Assembly: GCA_934489915.1 (NCBI GenBank)
Contig: CAKSSZ010000106.1
Location: 1 to 5,790, forward strand
DNA: 5,790 bases
Source: an uncultured Clostridia bacterium
GTDB taxonomy: Bacteria > Bacillota > Clostridia > HGM11514
Direction: 5' to 3'
The first letter of the stretch is position 1, and every line of letters starts with the position of its first letter. The notes under the pieces were generated by a model. That model was not told the DNA's origin, searched no databases, and worked only from the letters and a program-made list of their open reading frames with translations. Below, piece after piece: positions 1 through 5,344 of the stretch. The position numbers were made by a program, and so were the translations under genes.

Positions 1-871
1 CGCACAGGGTCAGCCCTTTGAACTTAATGTTTTCCTGATCCTCTACCACAATCAGATCCTGACAGACCGAAACGGACACGCTCCGCTGACCCTCCCGGGG
101 CAGCAGATAAACCACGCCCTTTTTGTGGTCAATGCACCATTCCCCGGGGCGGGTGATGGCGCACTTGAGATTCAGCGCATAAAAGGTACCGCCGGAGGAA
201 TTGAGGTAACATGCCCCGTCCCGATAGCCGTAGCAATGATAGGGCGGGTTCACCGAAATGACGCCGCTCACCGGGTCCACAGACTTCACCGTATGCCGCT
301 GGGTTGCCCAGTCGTTCCCCCAATAGCCGATCAAAAACGGCTCCGGCTCCTCAGCCCAGGTCTTTACCGTCTCGTCATCGCACTGAAAAATCCCCTCCGC
401 CGAGCCGTTGCGCTCGCCGTTATAAAAGGTGGCCGTCTCTCCCAGCGCCCGGGTAATGGTCAGCATGCCCTCCTTGGGGTAGCGGGACAGGGGCAGCTTT
501 TCCCCCCGGTCAAACAGCTCCAACCCGGGGCCGAACTCACACATATGGGGCTTGGGGATGTCATGCTCCTTCCAAAAATCCGGAAAGGGTCCCAAGCCGA
601 AAGCGCCGAAATCGGTAATCCCGGCGTCTGCCAACGAAATTTCACAAATGCCGTCCGCTCCCACAGGGGGCAAGGGAATCTCCCGGCTGCCTTTCAAAAA
701 GGTTTTCCCGGTAACGCCCCGCACCGTCACCTTCCCATGCCGCAGGATCAGCGGACGGGTCAGTTCATAGCAGCCCTCTGCCAGCTGCAGCTCTGCCGGC
801 TCGCCGCTTTGGTTGATCTCCTCCACCGCCCGGAGCAGCTCGTCTGTATTAGTTGCCCGATAATGGCTCAT
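1..871 (-). CDS. Right-handed parallel beta-helix repeat protein, 5' part (C-terminus outside window)
   Basis: Reading leftward from an ATG at 871-869 the frame stays open for 290 codons to the window edge, so the C-terminus is missing. A GGAGG-type ribosome site lies about 8 nt upstream of the ATG. The protein begins MSHYRATNTDELLRAVEEIN with no signal peptide or membrane segment, so it is probably cytoplasmic. Family-type stretches are LELFDRGEKLPLSRYPKEG (residues about 117-135), FLIGYWGNDWA (179-189), PGEWCIDHKKGVVYLLPREG (242-261) and NIKFKGLTL (281-289). This pattern, a pre-helix domain followed by 'PGEW.lD...g..Y..P' and 'nI.F.GLTl', is known from large bacterial parallel beta-helix proteins, including glycoside hydrolase families such as GH141 and GH120; I infer a polysaccharide- or glycoside-processing enzyme. 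Catalytic residues would lie in the missing helix, so the substrate cannot be named. It has its own promoter (905-933), divergent from the fusion gene. Confidence 0.8.
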   Translation of the reverse strand, partial: MSHYRATNTDELLRAVEEINQSGEPAELQLAEGCYELTRPLILRHGKVTVRGVTGKTFLKGSREIPLPPVGADGICEISLADAGITDFGAFGLGPFPDFWKEHDIPKPHMCEFGPGLELFDRGEKLPLSRYPKEGMLTITRALGETATFYNGERNGSAEGIFQCDDETVKTWAEEPEPFLIGYWGNDWATQRHTVKSVDPVSGVISVNPPYHCYGYRDGACYLNSSGGTFYALNLKCAITRPGEWCIDHKKGVVYLLPREGQRSVSVSVCQDLIVVEDQENIKFKGLTLC

Positions 872-904
872 CTGGTTTCCCTCCTTCAAAAAGCTTCTTC
901 TTTT

Positions 905-933
905 ATCCTATCATATTTTCCGGAAAACCGCAA
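905..933 (-). promoter_or_regulatory. Sigma-A-type promoter for the beta-helix gene
   Basis: On the minus strand, TTGCGG (933-928) is followed by a 17-nt spacer and TAGGAT (910-905). An overlapping TATGAT lies 5 nt further upstream. Transcription would start near 898, giving a leader of about 27 nt that carries the GGAGG site. The fit is good but not perfect to the TTGACA/TATAAT consensus. Confidence 0.55.
916..927. promoter_or_regulatory. Perfect 12-bp palindrome in the promoter spacer (possible operator)
   Basis: TTTTCCGGAAAA reads the same on both strands and lies between the -35 and -10 boxes of the leftward promoter. A repressor bound there would block RNA polymerase. The palindrome is visible in the sequence; its role as an operator is inference and I do not recognise the cognate regulator. 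Confidence 0.35.
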
Positions 934-1025
934 GAGTTTTTTCGTTGTTTTTATTGTACATTTTCAAAAAAATAAATCTCCCTTTGTTCAGTTGTCCAAA
1001 GATGAGGAAAAAACAGAAAAAACGA

Positions 1026-1054
1026 TTGACACCGGAGGAAAAAAAGAGTAGAAT
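1026..1054 (+). promoter_or_regulatory. Sigma-A promoter for the TIM-barrel/acyl-CoA synthetase fusion gene
   Basis: A perfect -35 box TTGACA (1026-1031) is followed by exactly 17 nt and TAGAAT (1049-1054), one mismatch from TATAAT. Transcription should start near 1061, leaving a leader of about 50 nt that contains an inverted repeat (1067-1083) and the AAGGA ribosome site (1096-1100). This is the strongest promoter on the plus strand of the window. Confidence 0.75.
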
Positions 1055-1066
1055 TGTAGTAATAGC

Positions 1067-1083
1067 TTCAGGCAGCGCCTGAA
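1067..1083. promoter_or_regulatory. Inverted repeat just downstream of the fusion-gene promoter (operator or leader hairpin)
   Basis: TTCAGGC and GCCTGAA form perfect 7-bp arms around an AGC centre. The element begins about 13 nt after the -10 box, so it covers the first transcribed bases. On DNA this is a typical position for a repressor site; in RNA it would give a GC-rich hairpin with a 3-nt loop. No T-run follows on either strand, so it is not an intrinsic terminator. I cannot assign a regulator family. Confidence 0.4.
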
Positions 1084-1110
1084 AAAATCAAAGGAAAGGA
1101 CTGTTTCTTC

Positions 1111-3633
1111 ATGAAAATTTGCTTCTCAACATTAGCATGCCCCAATTCTGACTGGACGGAAATCTATTCCATGGCAAAGGATCTAAGCTTTGACGGAATT
1201 GAAATCCGCGGCCTGGGCGAGGATATTTCCGCAGTAAAGGCAAAGCCCTTTACGGACGCACAGCTGCCGGAGACAGTGAAAAAGCTTTCCGAGTTAGGCT
1301 TAACCATTCCTTGTCTTTCTTCCGGCTGCGTTCTGAAGAACAGGGAAAACCAGGAACAAATTACAGAGGAAATCTCTGCTTATATTACCTTAGCGGGCAA
1401 GCTGAACACCCCCTTTATCCGGATTCTTGCCGACGCTGACCCCGCCCCCGGCGGCGATGTGGACGACAGCTATATTGTGGAGGTGCTCCGTGCCTTAGCC
1501 CCTCTTGCAAAAGCGGGGAACGTAACCCTGCTGGTGGAAACCAACGGCGCATATTCTGACACCAAACGGTTAAAGCAGGTGCTGGATCAGGTGGCAAGCC
1601 CCTTCATTGCGGCGCTGTGGGATATGCACCACCCCTACCGCTATCACGGAGAATCCCCTTACGATACCATTAAAAATTTATCCAGCTATATTAAATATGT
1701 GCATACCAAGGACAGCGTAATGGAAGGGGACAAGGTGCAGTATAAAATGATGGGCGAGGGCAGCCTGCCCCTGTCCGATATGTTCGCCGCCCTGACCGCC
1801 CAGGGGTATGACGGATACGTTTCTTTAGAATGGGTGAAACGCTGGTCGGAGGATTTGTCCGACGCAGGCGTGGTGGTGCCCCATTTTGCCAACTATATGG
1901 CGCCCTACCGCACCCGGCATAAGCACCCCTTGCAGGACAACCGCACCCACACGGGAAAATATATCTGGCCGAAGGAACGGCTGATTGACTATACTTTCCC
2001 GGATGTGCTGGACAGAATCTGCGAGGAGTTCCCCAACCAGTATGCCTTCCGGTATACCGAGCTGGACTATACCCGCACCTATCCCCAATTCCGGGACGAT
2101 GTGGATCGGTTCGCCCGGGCGCTCCTTGCCATGGGCGTGGGCAAAGGGGATCATGTCGCCATTTGGGCAACCAACGTCCCGGCCTGGTACATTACCTTCT
2201 GGGCAACCACCAAAATCGGCGCCGTGCTGGTCACGGTGAACACCGCTTATAAAATCCACGAGGCGGAATATCTGCTGAAGCAGTCGGACACCCACACCCT
2301 GGTCATGATTGACGGGTGGAAGGATTCGGACTATGTTTCCATCATCCGGGAGCTGTGCCCGGAGCTGGAGACCTCCAAGCCCGGTCAGCTCTACTCTCTG
2401 CGGCTGCCCGAGCTGCGCAACATCATTACCGTGGACAGCAAGCAGCCCGGCTGCTATACCTGGGAGGAGGCAGAGGCACTGGCAGAGCAGGTGCCCTTAT
2501 ATGCAGTGGAAGCCCGCCGCCGGCAGATCGATAAAAACGACGTTTGCAATATGCAATATACCTCCGGCACCACAGGCTTTCCCAAAGGGGTCATGCTGAC
2601 CCACTATAACGTGGTGAACAACGGCAAAGCCATCGGCGACTGCATGGATTTATCCACCGCCGACCGGATGATGATCCAGGTGCCTATGTTCCATTGCTTC
2701 GGTATGGTGCTTGCCATGACGGCGTCTGTCACCCACGGCACCACCATGTCCCCCATCCCGGCATTCTCCCCCAGAAAATCCCTTGCCTGCATCAATCGGG
2801 AGAAGATCACTGCCTTTCACGGCGTACCCACCATGTTTATTGCCATGCTGGAGCACCCGGATTTTGAGCAGACCGACTTTTCTCACATGAGAACCGGCAT
2901 TATGGCAGGCAGCCCCTGCCCGGTGAAGATCATGGAGGACGTGATCCACAAAATGCATATGAGCGAAATCTGCATTACCTACGGTCAGACGGAAGCGTCT
3001 CCCGGCTGCACCATGAGCAAAACCACCGATTCCATTGATGTGCGGGTCAACACCGTAGGCGGCGATATGTTCGGGGTGGAAAATAAAATTGTGGATCCGG
3101 AAACCGGCGAGGATCTGCCGGACAATGTAGACGGCGAATTTGTGGCACGGGGCTATAATATCATGAAGGGCTATTACAAAATGCCGGAGGCAACCGCCGC
3201 CGCCATTGACAAGGACGGCTGGCTCCACACCGGCGACCTGGCACGCCGCCTGCCCGACGGCAATTATAAAATCACCGGCCGGATCAAGGACATGATCATT
3301 CGGGGCGGCGAGAATATTTATCCCAAAGAAATTGAAGATTTTATTTATACCCACGAAAAGGTCAAGGATGTGCAGGTCATCGGCGTGCCGGACGAGCAGT
3401 ACGGCGAGGAAATTATGGCGTGCGTCATCTTAAAGGAAGGGGAAAGCAGCACCGAGGAAGAGATCAAGCAATATGTGCGGGATCATATGGCAAAGCACAA
3501 AATCCCCCGGTATGTTGCCTTTGTGGAGCAGTTCCCCATGAACGCCGCAGGGAAAATTTTGAAATACAAAATGCGGGAGCAGGCGGTAGAACAGCTGCAT
3601 TTGCAGGACGCCAGCAACATTGTGACCGCATAA
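1111..3633 (+). CDS. Fusion: sugar-isomerase-like TIM barrel + acyl-CoA synthetase (AMP-forming)
   Basis: One uninterrupted 840-residue frame encodes two complete enzymes. Residues 1-275 form a xylose-isomerase-like TIM barrel (sugar phosphate isomerase/epimerase superfamily); the four usual metal ligands appear to be present as E143 (LLVETN), D171 (WDMHHP), H198 (YVHTKD) and E240 (VSLEW). After a short linker (about 276-287, ending before WPKERLIDY) comes an ANL-superfamily adenylating domain: P-loop YTSGTTGFPKG (483-493), PMFHCFG (525-531), YGQTE (624-628), GWLHTGDL (703-710), GRIKDMIIRGGEN (723-735) and the catalytic-lysine motif NAAGK (K815). PMFHCFG and overall pattern resemble medium-chain acyl-CoA synthetases of the ACSF2/YngI type. 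The expected reactions are isomerisation or epimerisation of a sugar-like substrate and ATP-dependent CoA thioester formation; both substrates are unknown. No signal peptide, so cytoplasmic. Start ATG has AAGGA 10 nt upstream and begins with the usual first barrel strand (MKICFST). A good promoter lies at 1026-1054. Confidence 0.93.
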   Translation: MKICFSTLACPNSDWTEIYSMAKDLSFDGIEIRGLGEDISAVKAKPFTDAQLPETVKKLSELGLTIPCLSSGCVLKNRENQEQITEEISAYITLAGKLNTPFIRILADADPAPGGDVDDSYIVEVLRALAPLAKAGNVTLLVETNGAYSDTKRLKQVLDQVASPFIAALWDMHHPYRYHGESPYDTIKNLSSYIKYVHTKDSVMEGDKVQYKMMGEGSLPLSDMFAALTAQGYDGYVSLEWVKRWSEDLSDAGVVVPHFANYMAPYRTRHKHPLQDNRTHTGKYIWPKERLIDYTFPDVLDRICEEFPNQYAFRYTELDYTRTYPQFRDDVDRFARALLAMGVGKGDHVAIWATNVPAWYITFWATTKIGAVLVTVNTAYKIHEAEYLLKQSDTHTLVMIDGWKDSDYVSIIRELCPELETSKPGQLYSLRLPELRNIITVDSKQPGCYTWEEAEALAEQVPLYAVEARRRQIDKNDVCNMQYTSGTTGFPKGVMLTHYNVVNNGKAIGDCMDLSTADRMMIQVPMFHCFGMVLAMTASVTHGTTMSPIPAFSPRKSLACINREKITAFHGVPTMFIAMLEHPDFEQTDFSHMRTGIMAGSPCPVKIMEDVIHKMHMSEICITYGQTEASPGCTMSKTTDSIDVRVNTVGGDMFGVENKIVDPETGEDLPDNVDGEFVARGYNIMKGYYKMPEATAAAIDKDGWLHTGDLARRLPDGNYKITGRIKDMIIRGGENIYPKEIEDFIYTHEKVKDVQVIGVPDEQYGEEIMACVILKEGESSTEEEIKQYVRDHMAKHKIPRYVAFVEQFPMNAAGKILKYKMREQAVEQLHLQDASNIVTA

Positions 3634-3650
3634 TCGGGAATGTGAAAAAG

Positions 3651-3668
3651 CCTTGGAACACAAGAAAA
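3651..3668 (+). repeat. Imperfect direct repeat flanking the stalk-gene region (partner at 4781-4798)
   Basis: The 18 bases starting 18 nt after the fusion-gene stop match 4781-4798 at 15 of 18 positions, including GGAAC and CAAGAAAA. The second copy forms the 5' arm of the terminator at 4781-4820; the first copy has lost or never had the matching 3' arm. The two copies bracket the AT-rich stalk gene. It may be chance similarity between terminator-like sequences or a scar of insertion. Confidence 0.3.
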
Positions 3669-3685
3669 CAAATTTCTTTTCTTGT
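3660..3685. repeat. AT-rich hairpin after the fusion gene
   Basis: ACAAGAAAA (3660-3668) and TTTTCTTGT (3677-3685) are perfect 9-bp complementary arms around an 8-nt loop. The stem has only two G-C pairs and no T-run follows beyond TTT, so it is at best a weak terminator or an mRNA 3'-end stabiliser for the fusion-gene transcript. Confidence 0.35.
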
Positions 3686-3692
3686 TTGCGAC

Positions 3693-3760
3693 AAGCTTTG
3701 CCTCTCGGCGTACCCCAAAGCATTTGCTTTGGCTCAGTTTGTTGCTTCCAAAGCTTTTTT
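3693..3760 (+). terminator. Multi-segment hairpin with T6 run (terminator, possibly attenuator-like)
   Basis: Four alternating complementary segments are visible: AAGCTTTG (3693-3700), CCAAAGC (3715-3721), GCTTTGG (3726-3732) and CCAAAGCTT (3748-3756), ending in TTTTTT (3755-3760). The third and fourth pair over 7 bp with a 15-nt loop directly before the T-run, which is a Rho-independent terminator layout. The second and third instead pair as a tight hairpin (up to CCAAAGCA/TGCTTTGG), and the first can pair with the second or fourth. These folds exclude each other. It may simply end the fusion-gene transcript, or act as a switch. Confidence 0.45.
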
Positions 3761-3795
3761 CCGATCCCCTTAGAAAATACACAGTCTCCTTTTTG

Positions 3796-3836
3796 TGTGT
3801 GGCTCCTGACAAGGGAAGCCACACATTTTTTATTTT
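3796..3836 (+). terminator. Rho-independent terminator abutting the stalk-gene ribosome site
   Basis: TGTGTGGCT (3796-3804) pairs perfectly over 9 bp with AGCCACACA (3817-3825). A small inner CCT/AGG stem with a GACA loop extends it, and TTTTTTATTTT follows (3826-3836). This is a textbook intrinsic terminator on the plus strand. The AAGGAGG of the stalk gene begins at 3837, immediately after the last T, so no promoter fits between terminator and gene. It therefore either attenuates the stalk gene or ends the upstream transcript while the stalk gene depends on read-through. Confidence 0.75.
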
Positions 3837-3843
3837 AAGGAGG
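3837..3843 (+). promoter_or_regulatory. Strong Shine-Dalgarno AAGGAGG of the stalk gene
   Basis: A full AAGGAGG lies 7 nt before the ATG at 3851, which fixes this start. It is unusual because it touches the T-run of the terminator at 3796-3836. Confidence 0.85.
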
Positions 3844-3850
3844 TTTTCTA

Positions 3851-4747
3851 ATGAAAACAAAAATTCAGGCGTTTCTGGTAAGTATTCTGCTCATCCTATC
3901 CACATCCTTCGGCAGCATAGCCTTTGCAAGTGATTTCATCACGGTAAAGCTAAACGGTCAAGCGTTATCCTTTGATGTTCCGCCGCAAATCATCAACGGC
4001 AGAACCATGGTTCCAATGAGGAGCATTTTTGAAGCATTGGGGGCAACGGTTGCCTGGGATGAGAATACGCAGACCATCACCTCTGTAAAGGGAAGCACCA
4101 CCATCAAACTTGCCATTGGCTCCCCGTATCTTCTCATGAATCAATCTGATCTGAGAGAGCTGGATGCCGCACCTTGCGTCATTGCAGACAGAACATTAGT
4201 CCCAGTCAGAGCCGTTTCGGAAGCGTTTCAACTGAATGTTGATTGGGAGGAAGCTACAAAAACCGTATCAACCACCTCCCCAAACGGGAACTTGGGCGCT
4301 TACAATCAACTAAAAAACATTCTTTTAGCCAAGGGCGATTCATCCGTCAACAAAGATGATTACATCCTTTTTTACGACCCGGACAATCAAAACTATGACA
4401 TGATTCTCTCCTACGATTCAAAGGAGGATCTCATCTGTTTTTATTTCACAAACAAGGGATATGGCGAAGATTTAGAAGAAACGGTGTTGATTTTGATGTA
4501 TCCGGATCAAAACGCAATTTTACATCTTGAAATCAAGACCTCCAGCGGAAAAAAATATGAAATGTTAGCTCATTATCCGGAGCAGAACCAGCCGTACTTG
4601 GTGCTGAAGGATACATTTCCTCAATATTTAACAGCTCATACCTACGAGCTGTTAAATAGCACATTAGCGATCATGGATTACACAATGCAAACAATGGTCC
4701 AAATGTCCTTTGCTGATTTTGGACTGTACTACAATCCGTCACGGTAA
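3851..4747 (+). CDS. Secreted stalk-domain (copper amine oxidase N1-like) protein
   Basis: The 298-residue product starts with a signal peptide: basic MKTK, a hydrophobic core at residues 7-20, and a likely cleavage after AFA (26/27). Residues about 30-142 form the stalk domain known as the copper amine oxidase N-terminal domain (Pfam PF07833), with two half-repeats: RTMVPMRSIFEALGATVAWD (51-70) and RTLVPVRAVSEAFQLNVDWE (114-133). In Clostridia this domain is common on exported or cell-surface proteins; it does not itself carry amine oxidase activity. The C-terminal half (about 148-298) is acidic, rich in Tyr and Asp, and I do not recognise it; no transmembrane anchor, LPXTG or lipobox is seen, so it is probably released or held non-covalently. 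Codons look more AT-rich than in the flanking genes. Expression must pass the terminator at 3796-3836. It converges on the regulator gene at 4834. Confidence 0.88.
   Translation: MKTKIQAFLVSILLILSTSFGSIAFASDFITVKLNGQALSFDVPPQIINGRTMVPMRSIFEALGATVAWDENTQTITSVKGSTTIKLAIGSPYLLMNQSDLRELDAAPCVIADRTLVPVRAVSEAFQLNVDWEEATKTVSTTSPNGNLGAYNQLKNILLAKGDSSVNKDDYILFYDPDNQNYDMILSYDSKEDLICFYFTNKGYGEDLEETVLILMYPDQNAILHLEIKTSSGKKYEMLAHYPEQNQPYLVLKDTFPQYLTAHTYELLNSTLAIMDYTMQTMVQMSFADFGLYYNPSR
4625..4658. repeat. Perfect 13-bp inverted repeat inside the stalk gene
   Basis: TATTTAACAGCTC (4625-4637) is exactly repeated in inverse as GAGCTGTTAAATA (4646-4658), with an 8-nt centre. It encodes residues about 259-270 near the C-terminus. 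Perfect arms this long are not expected by chance in a few kilobases. No T-run follows, so it is not a terminator. It could be an mRNA hairpin, a protein-binding site or a recombination remnant. Confidence 0.6.
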
Positions 4748-4773
4748 GCAAGACAATTACAATTTTGACAGAC

Positions 4774-4820
4774 AAAAATACCCCGGAACGCAAGAAAAAT
4801 CTGTTTCCTGTGTTCCGGGG
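4774..4820 (-). terminator. Rho-independent terminator of the XRE/zinc-ribbon gene
   Basis: Arms 4781-4792 and 4809-4820 pair over 12 bp, starting CCCCGGAAC/GTTCCGGGG and containing one G-T pair. A further GAAA/TTTC stem (4794-4797/4804-4807) continues after one mismatch. Read on the minus strand the hairpin is followed by TATTTTTG, the expected T-run, and begins 14 nt after the regulator's stop codon at 4834. On the plus strand the following bases are only TGTTTCC, so it would be a poorer terminator for the convergent stalk gene, though the strong stem may still act both ways. Confidence 0.8.
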
Positions 4821-4833
4821 TGTTTCCACAATC

Positions 4834-5274
4834 CTACTTCTTCCAGTGTTTTAATTGCGGCACGACCTGCTCCATATGGGCGCGAACCTGCTCTGCCGGC
4901 CACTCCTCGGTTGCCATGTGCTGCACGCAGAAGTCAATCAGCTGCTCCGGAGAAGTATATTGGAAGGTTCCGTCCGCATAGCACCACTTGCAGTACTCCT
5001 CATTCCGCTCGCCCGACTGCTCCCGGCTAACGGTGGCGTCGTCCAGGGGCATTCCGCAGCACTGGCAAATCAGCTGCCGGGGAGAACCCAGGAGCGTATT
5101 GATGGAGACGTCAAACACTTGGGACAGCAGCTTTAACGTTTCCGTATTGGGGGTGGTTTCCCCGGTTTCCCAGCGGGAGACCGCCTGCCGGGTCACAAAC
5201 ACCTGCTCTGCCAGAGCCTCCTGGGACAAGCCCTTTTTTGTTCTCAATTCCAATAAAATATTTTTTGTTTCCAA
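4834..5274 (-). CDS. XRE-family transcriptional regulator with C-terminal zinc ribbon
   Basis: The 146-residue product joins an N-terminal Cro/C1-type helix-turn-helix (residues about 4-60; GLSQEALAEQVFVTRQAVSR holds the turn and the recognition helix, ending WETGE) to a C-terminal putative zinc ribbon of the Zn_ribbon_2 type. The four candidate metal ligands are C70/C73 (CQCCGMPL) and C95/C98 (YCKWCYADG), followed by LIDFCVQHM and a conserved-looking Trp. It should bind DNA as a dimer; the target is unknown. I chose a TTG start at 5274-5272: an in-frame GTG at 5283 also opens the frame but lies inside the AGAGGTGAT ribosome site, whose GAGG core is 8 nt before the TTG, and METKNILLELRTKKGLS is a typical XRE N-terminus. 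The gene has its own promoter (5296-5324) and terminator (4774-4820), so it is monocistronic. Confidence 0.9.
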   Translation of the reverse strand: METKNILLELRTKKGLSQEALAEQVFVTRQAVSRWETGETTPNTETLKLLSQVFDVSINTLLGSPRQLICQCCGMPLDDATVSREQSGERNEEYCKWCYADGTFQYTSPEQLIDFCVQHMATEEWPAEQVRAHMEQVVPQLKHWKK

Positions 5275-5278
5275 ACCG

Positions 5279-5288
5279 ATCACCTCTT
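5279..5288 (-). promoter_or_regulatory. Shine-Dalgarno AAGAGGTGAT that decides the TTG start
   Basis: On the minus strand AAGAGGTGAT closely matches the anti-16S-rRNA complement. It contains the GTG that would otherwise be the upstream start, and is correctly placed for the TTG at 5274. The predicted transcript begins at about 5289, so the leader is only about 15 nt. Confidence 0.65.
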
Positions 5289-5295
5289 ATTTCCC

Positions 5296-5324
5296 ATTAT
5301 AGCACAGCAGCGGGAAAATTGCAA
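5296..5324 (-). promoter_or_regulatory. Promoter of the XRE/zinc-ribbon gene
   Basis: On the minus strand TTGCAA (5324-5319) is followed by 17 nt and a perfect TATAAT (5301-5296). The -10 is preceded by TGC, an extended -10 element. This is close to consensus and implies good constitutive activity. It lies in the 70-bp gap after the aldolase stop codon. A weak 5-bp hairpin (GCAAC/GTTGC, 5325-5339) sits just upstream and could be part of an aldolase terminator, but lacks a clean T-run. Confidence 0.75.
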
Positions 5325-5344
5325 GCAACCGGCAGTTGCGGAGC

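Noticed and set aside
1011..1031. Possible catabolite-response element (cre) upstream of the fusion gene
   Set aside because: The stretch around AAAACGATTGACA has only the central CG and one half-site; the second half does not match the cre consensus.
125..1051. 308-codon open frame on the plus strand
   Set aside because: It lies antisense to the beta-helix gene, whose minus-strand frame carries clear family motifs and a proper ribosome site. Its product is low-complexity, lacks any recognisable domain and runs through the divergent promoter region.
1691..2295. Overlapping minus-strand frames of 156-159 codons
   Set aside because: They are antisense to the fusion gene and rich in Arg, Pro and Gly, as expected for non-coding frames in GC-rich codons.
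2650..3354. 234-codon open frame on the minus strand
   Set aside because: It is a shadow of the acyl-CoA synthetase domain; the plus-strand frame contains all ANL motifs here.
3653..3838. Small plus-strand frame of 61 codons (leader peptide candidate)
   Set aside because: It has a TTG start without a convincing ribosome site, and crosses both hairpin structures. Its Cys/Phe-rich product looks like random translation.
4765..4770. TTGACA box on the plus strand after the stalk gene
   Set aside because: No -10 element occurs at 16-18 nt downstream, and the terminator stem begins there; no plus-strand gene follows.
4710..5302. Plus-strand frames of 93-106 codons
   Set aside because: They are antisense to the XRE/zinc-ribbon gene and overlap its terminator; no ribosome site or domain is seen.
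5325..5339. Terminator for the aldolase gene
   Set aside because: The GCAAC/GTTGC stem is only 5 bp and no continuous T-run follows directly, so I kept it only as a remark under the promoter it adjoins.
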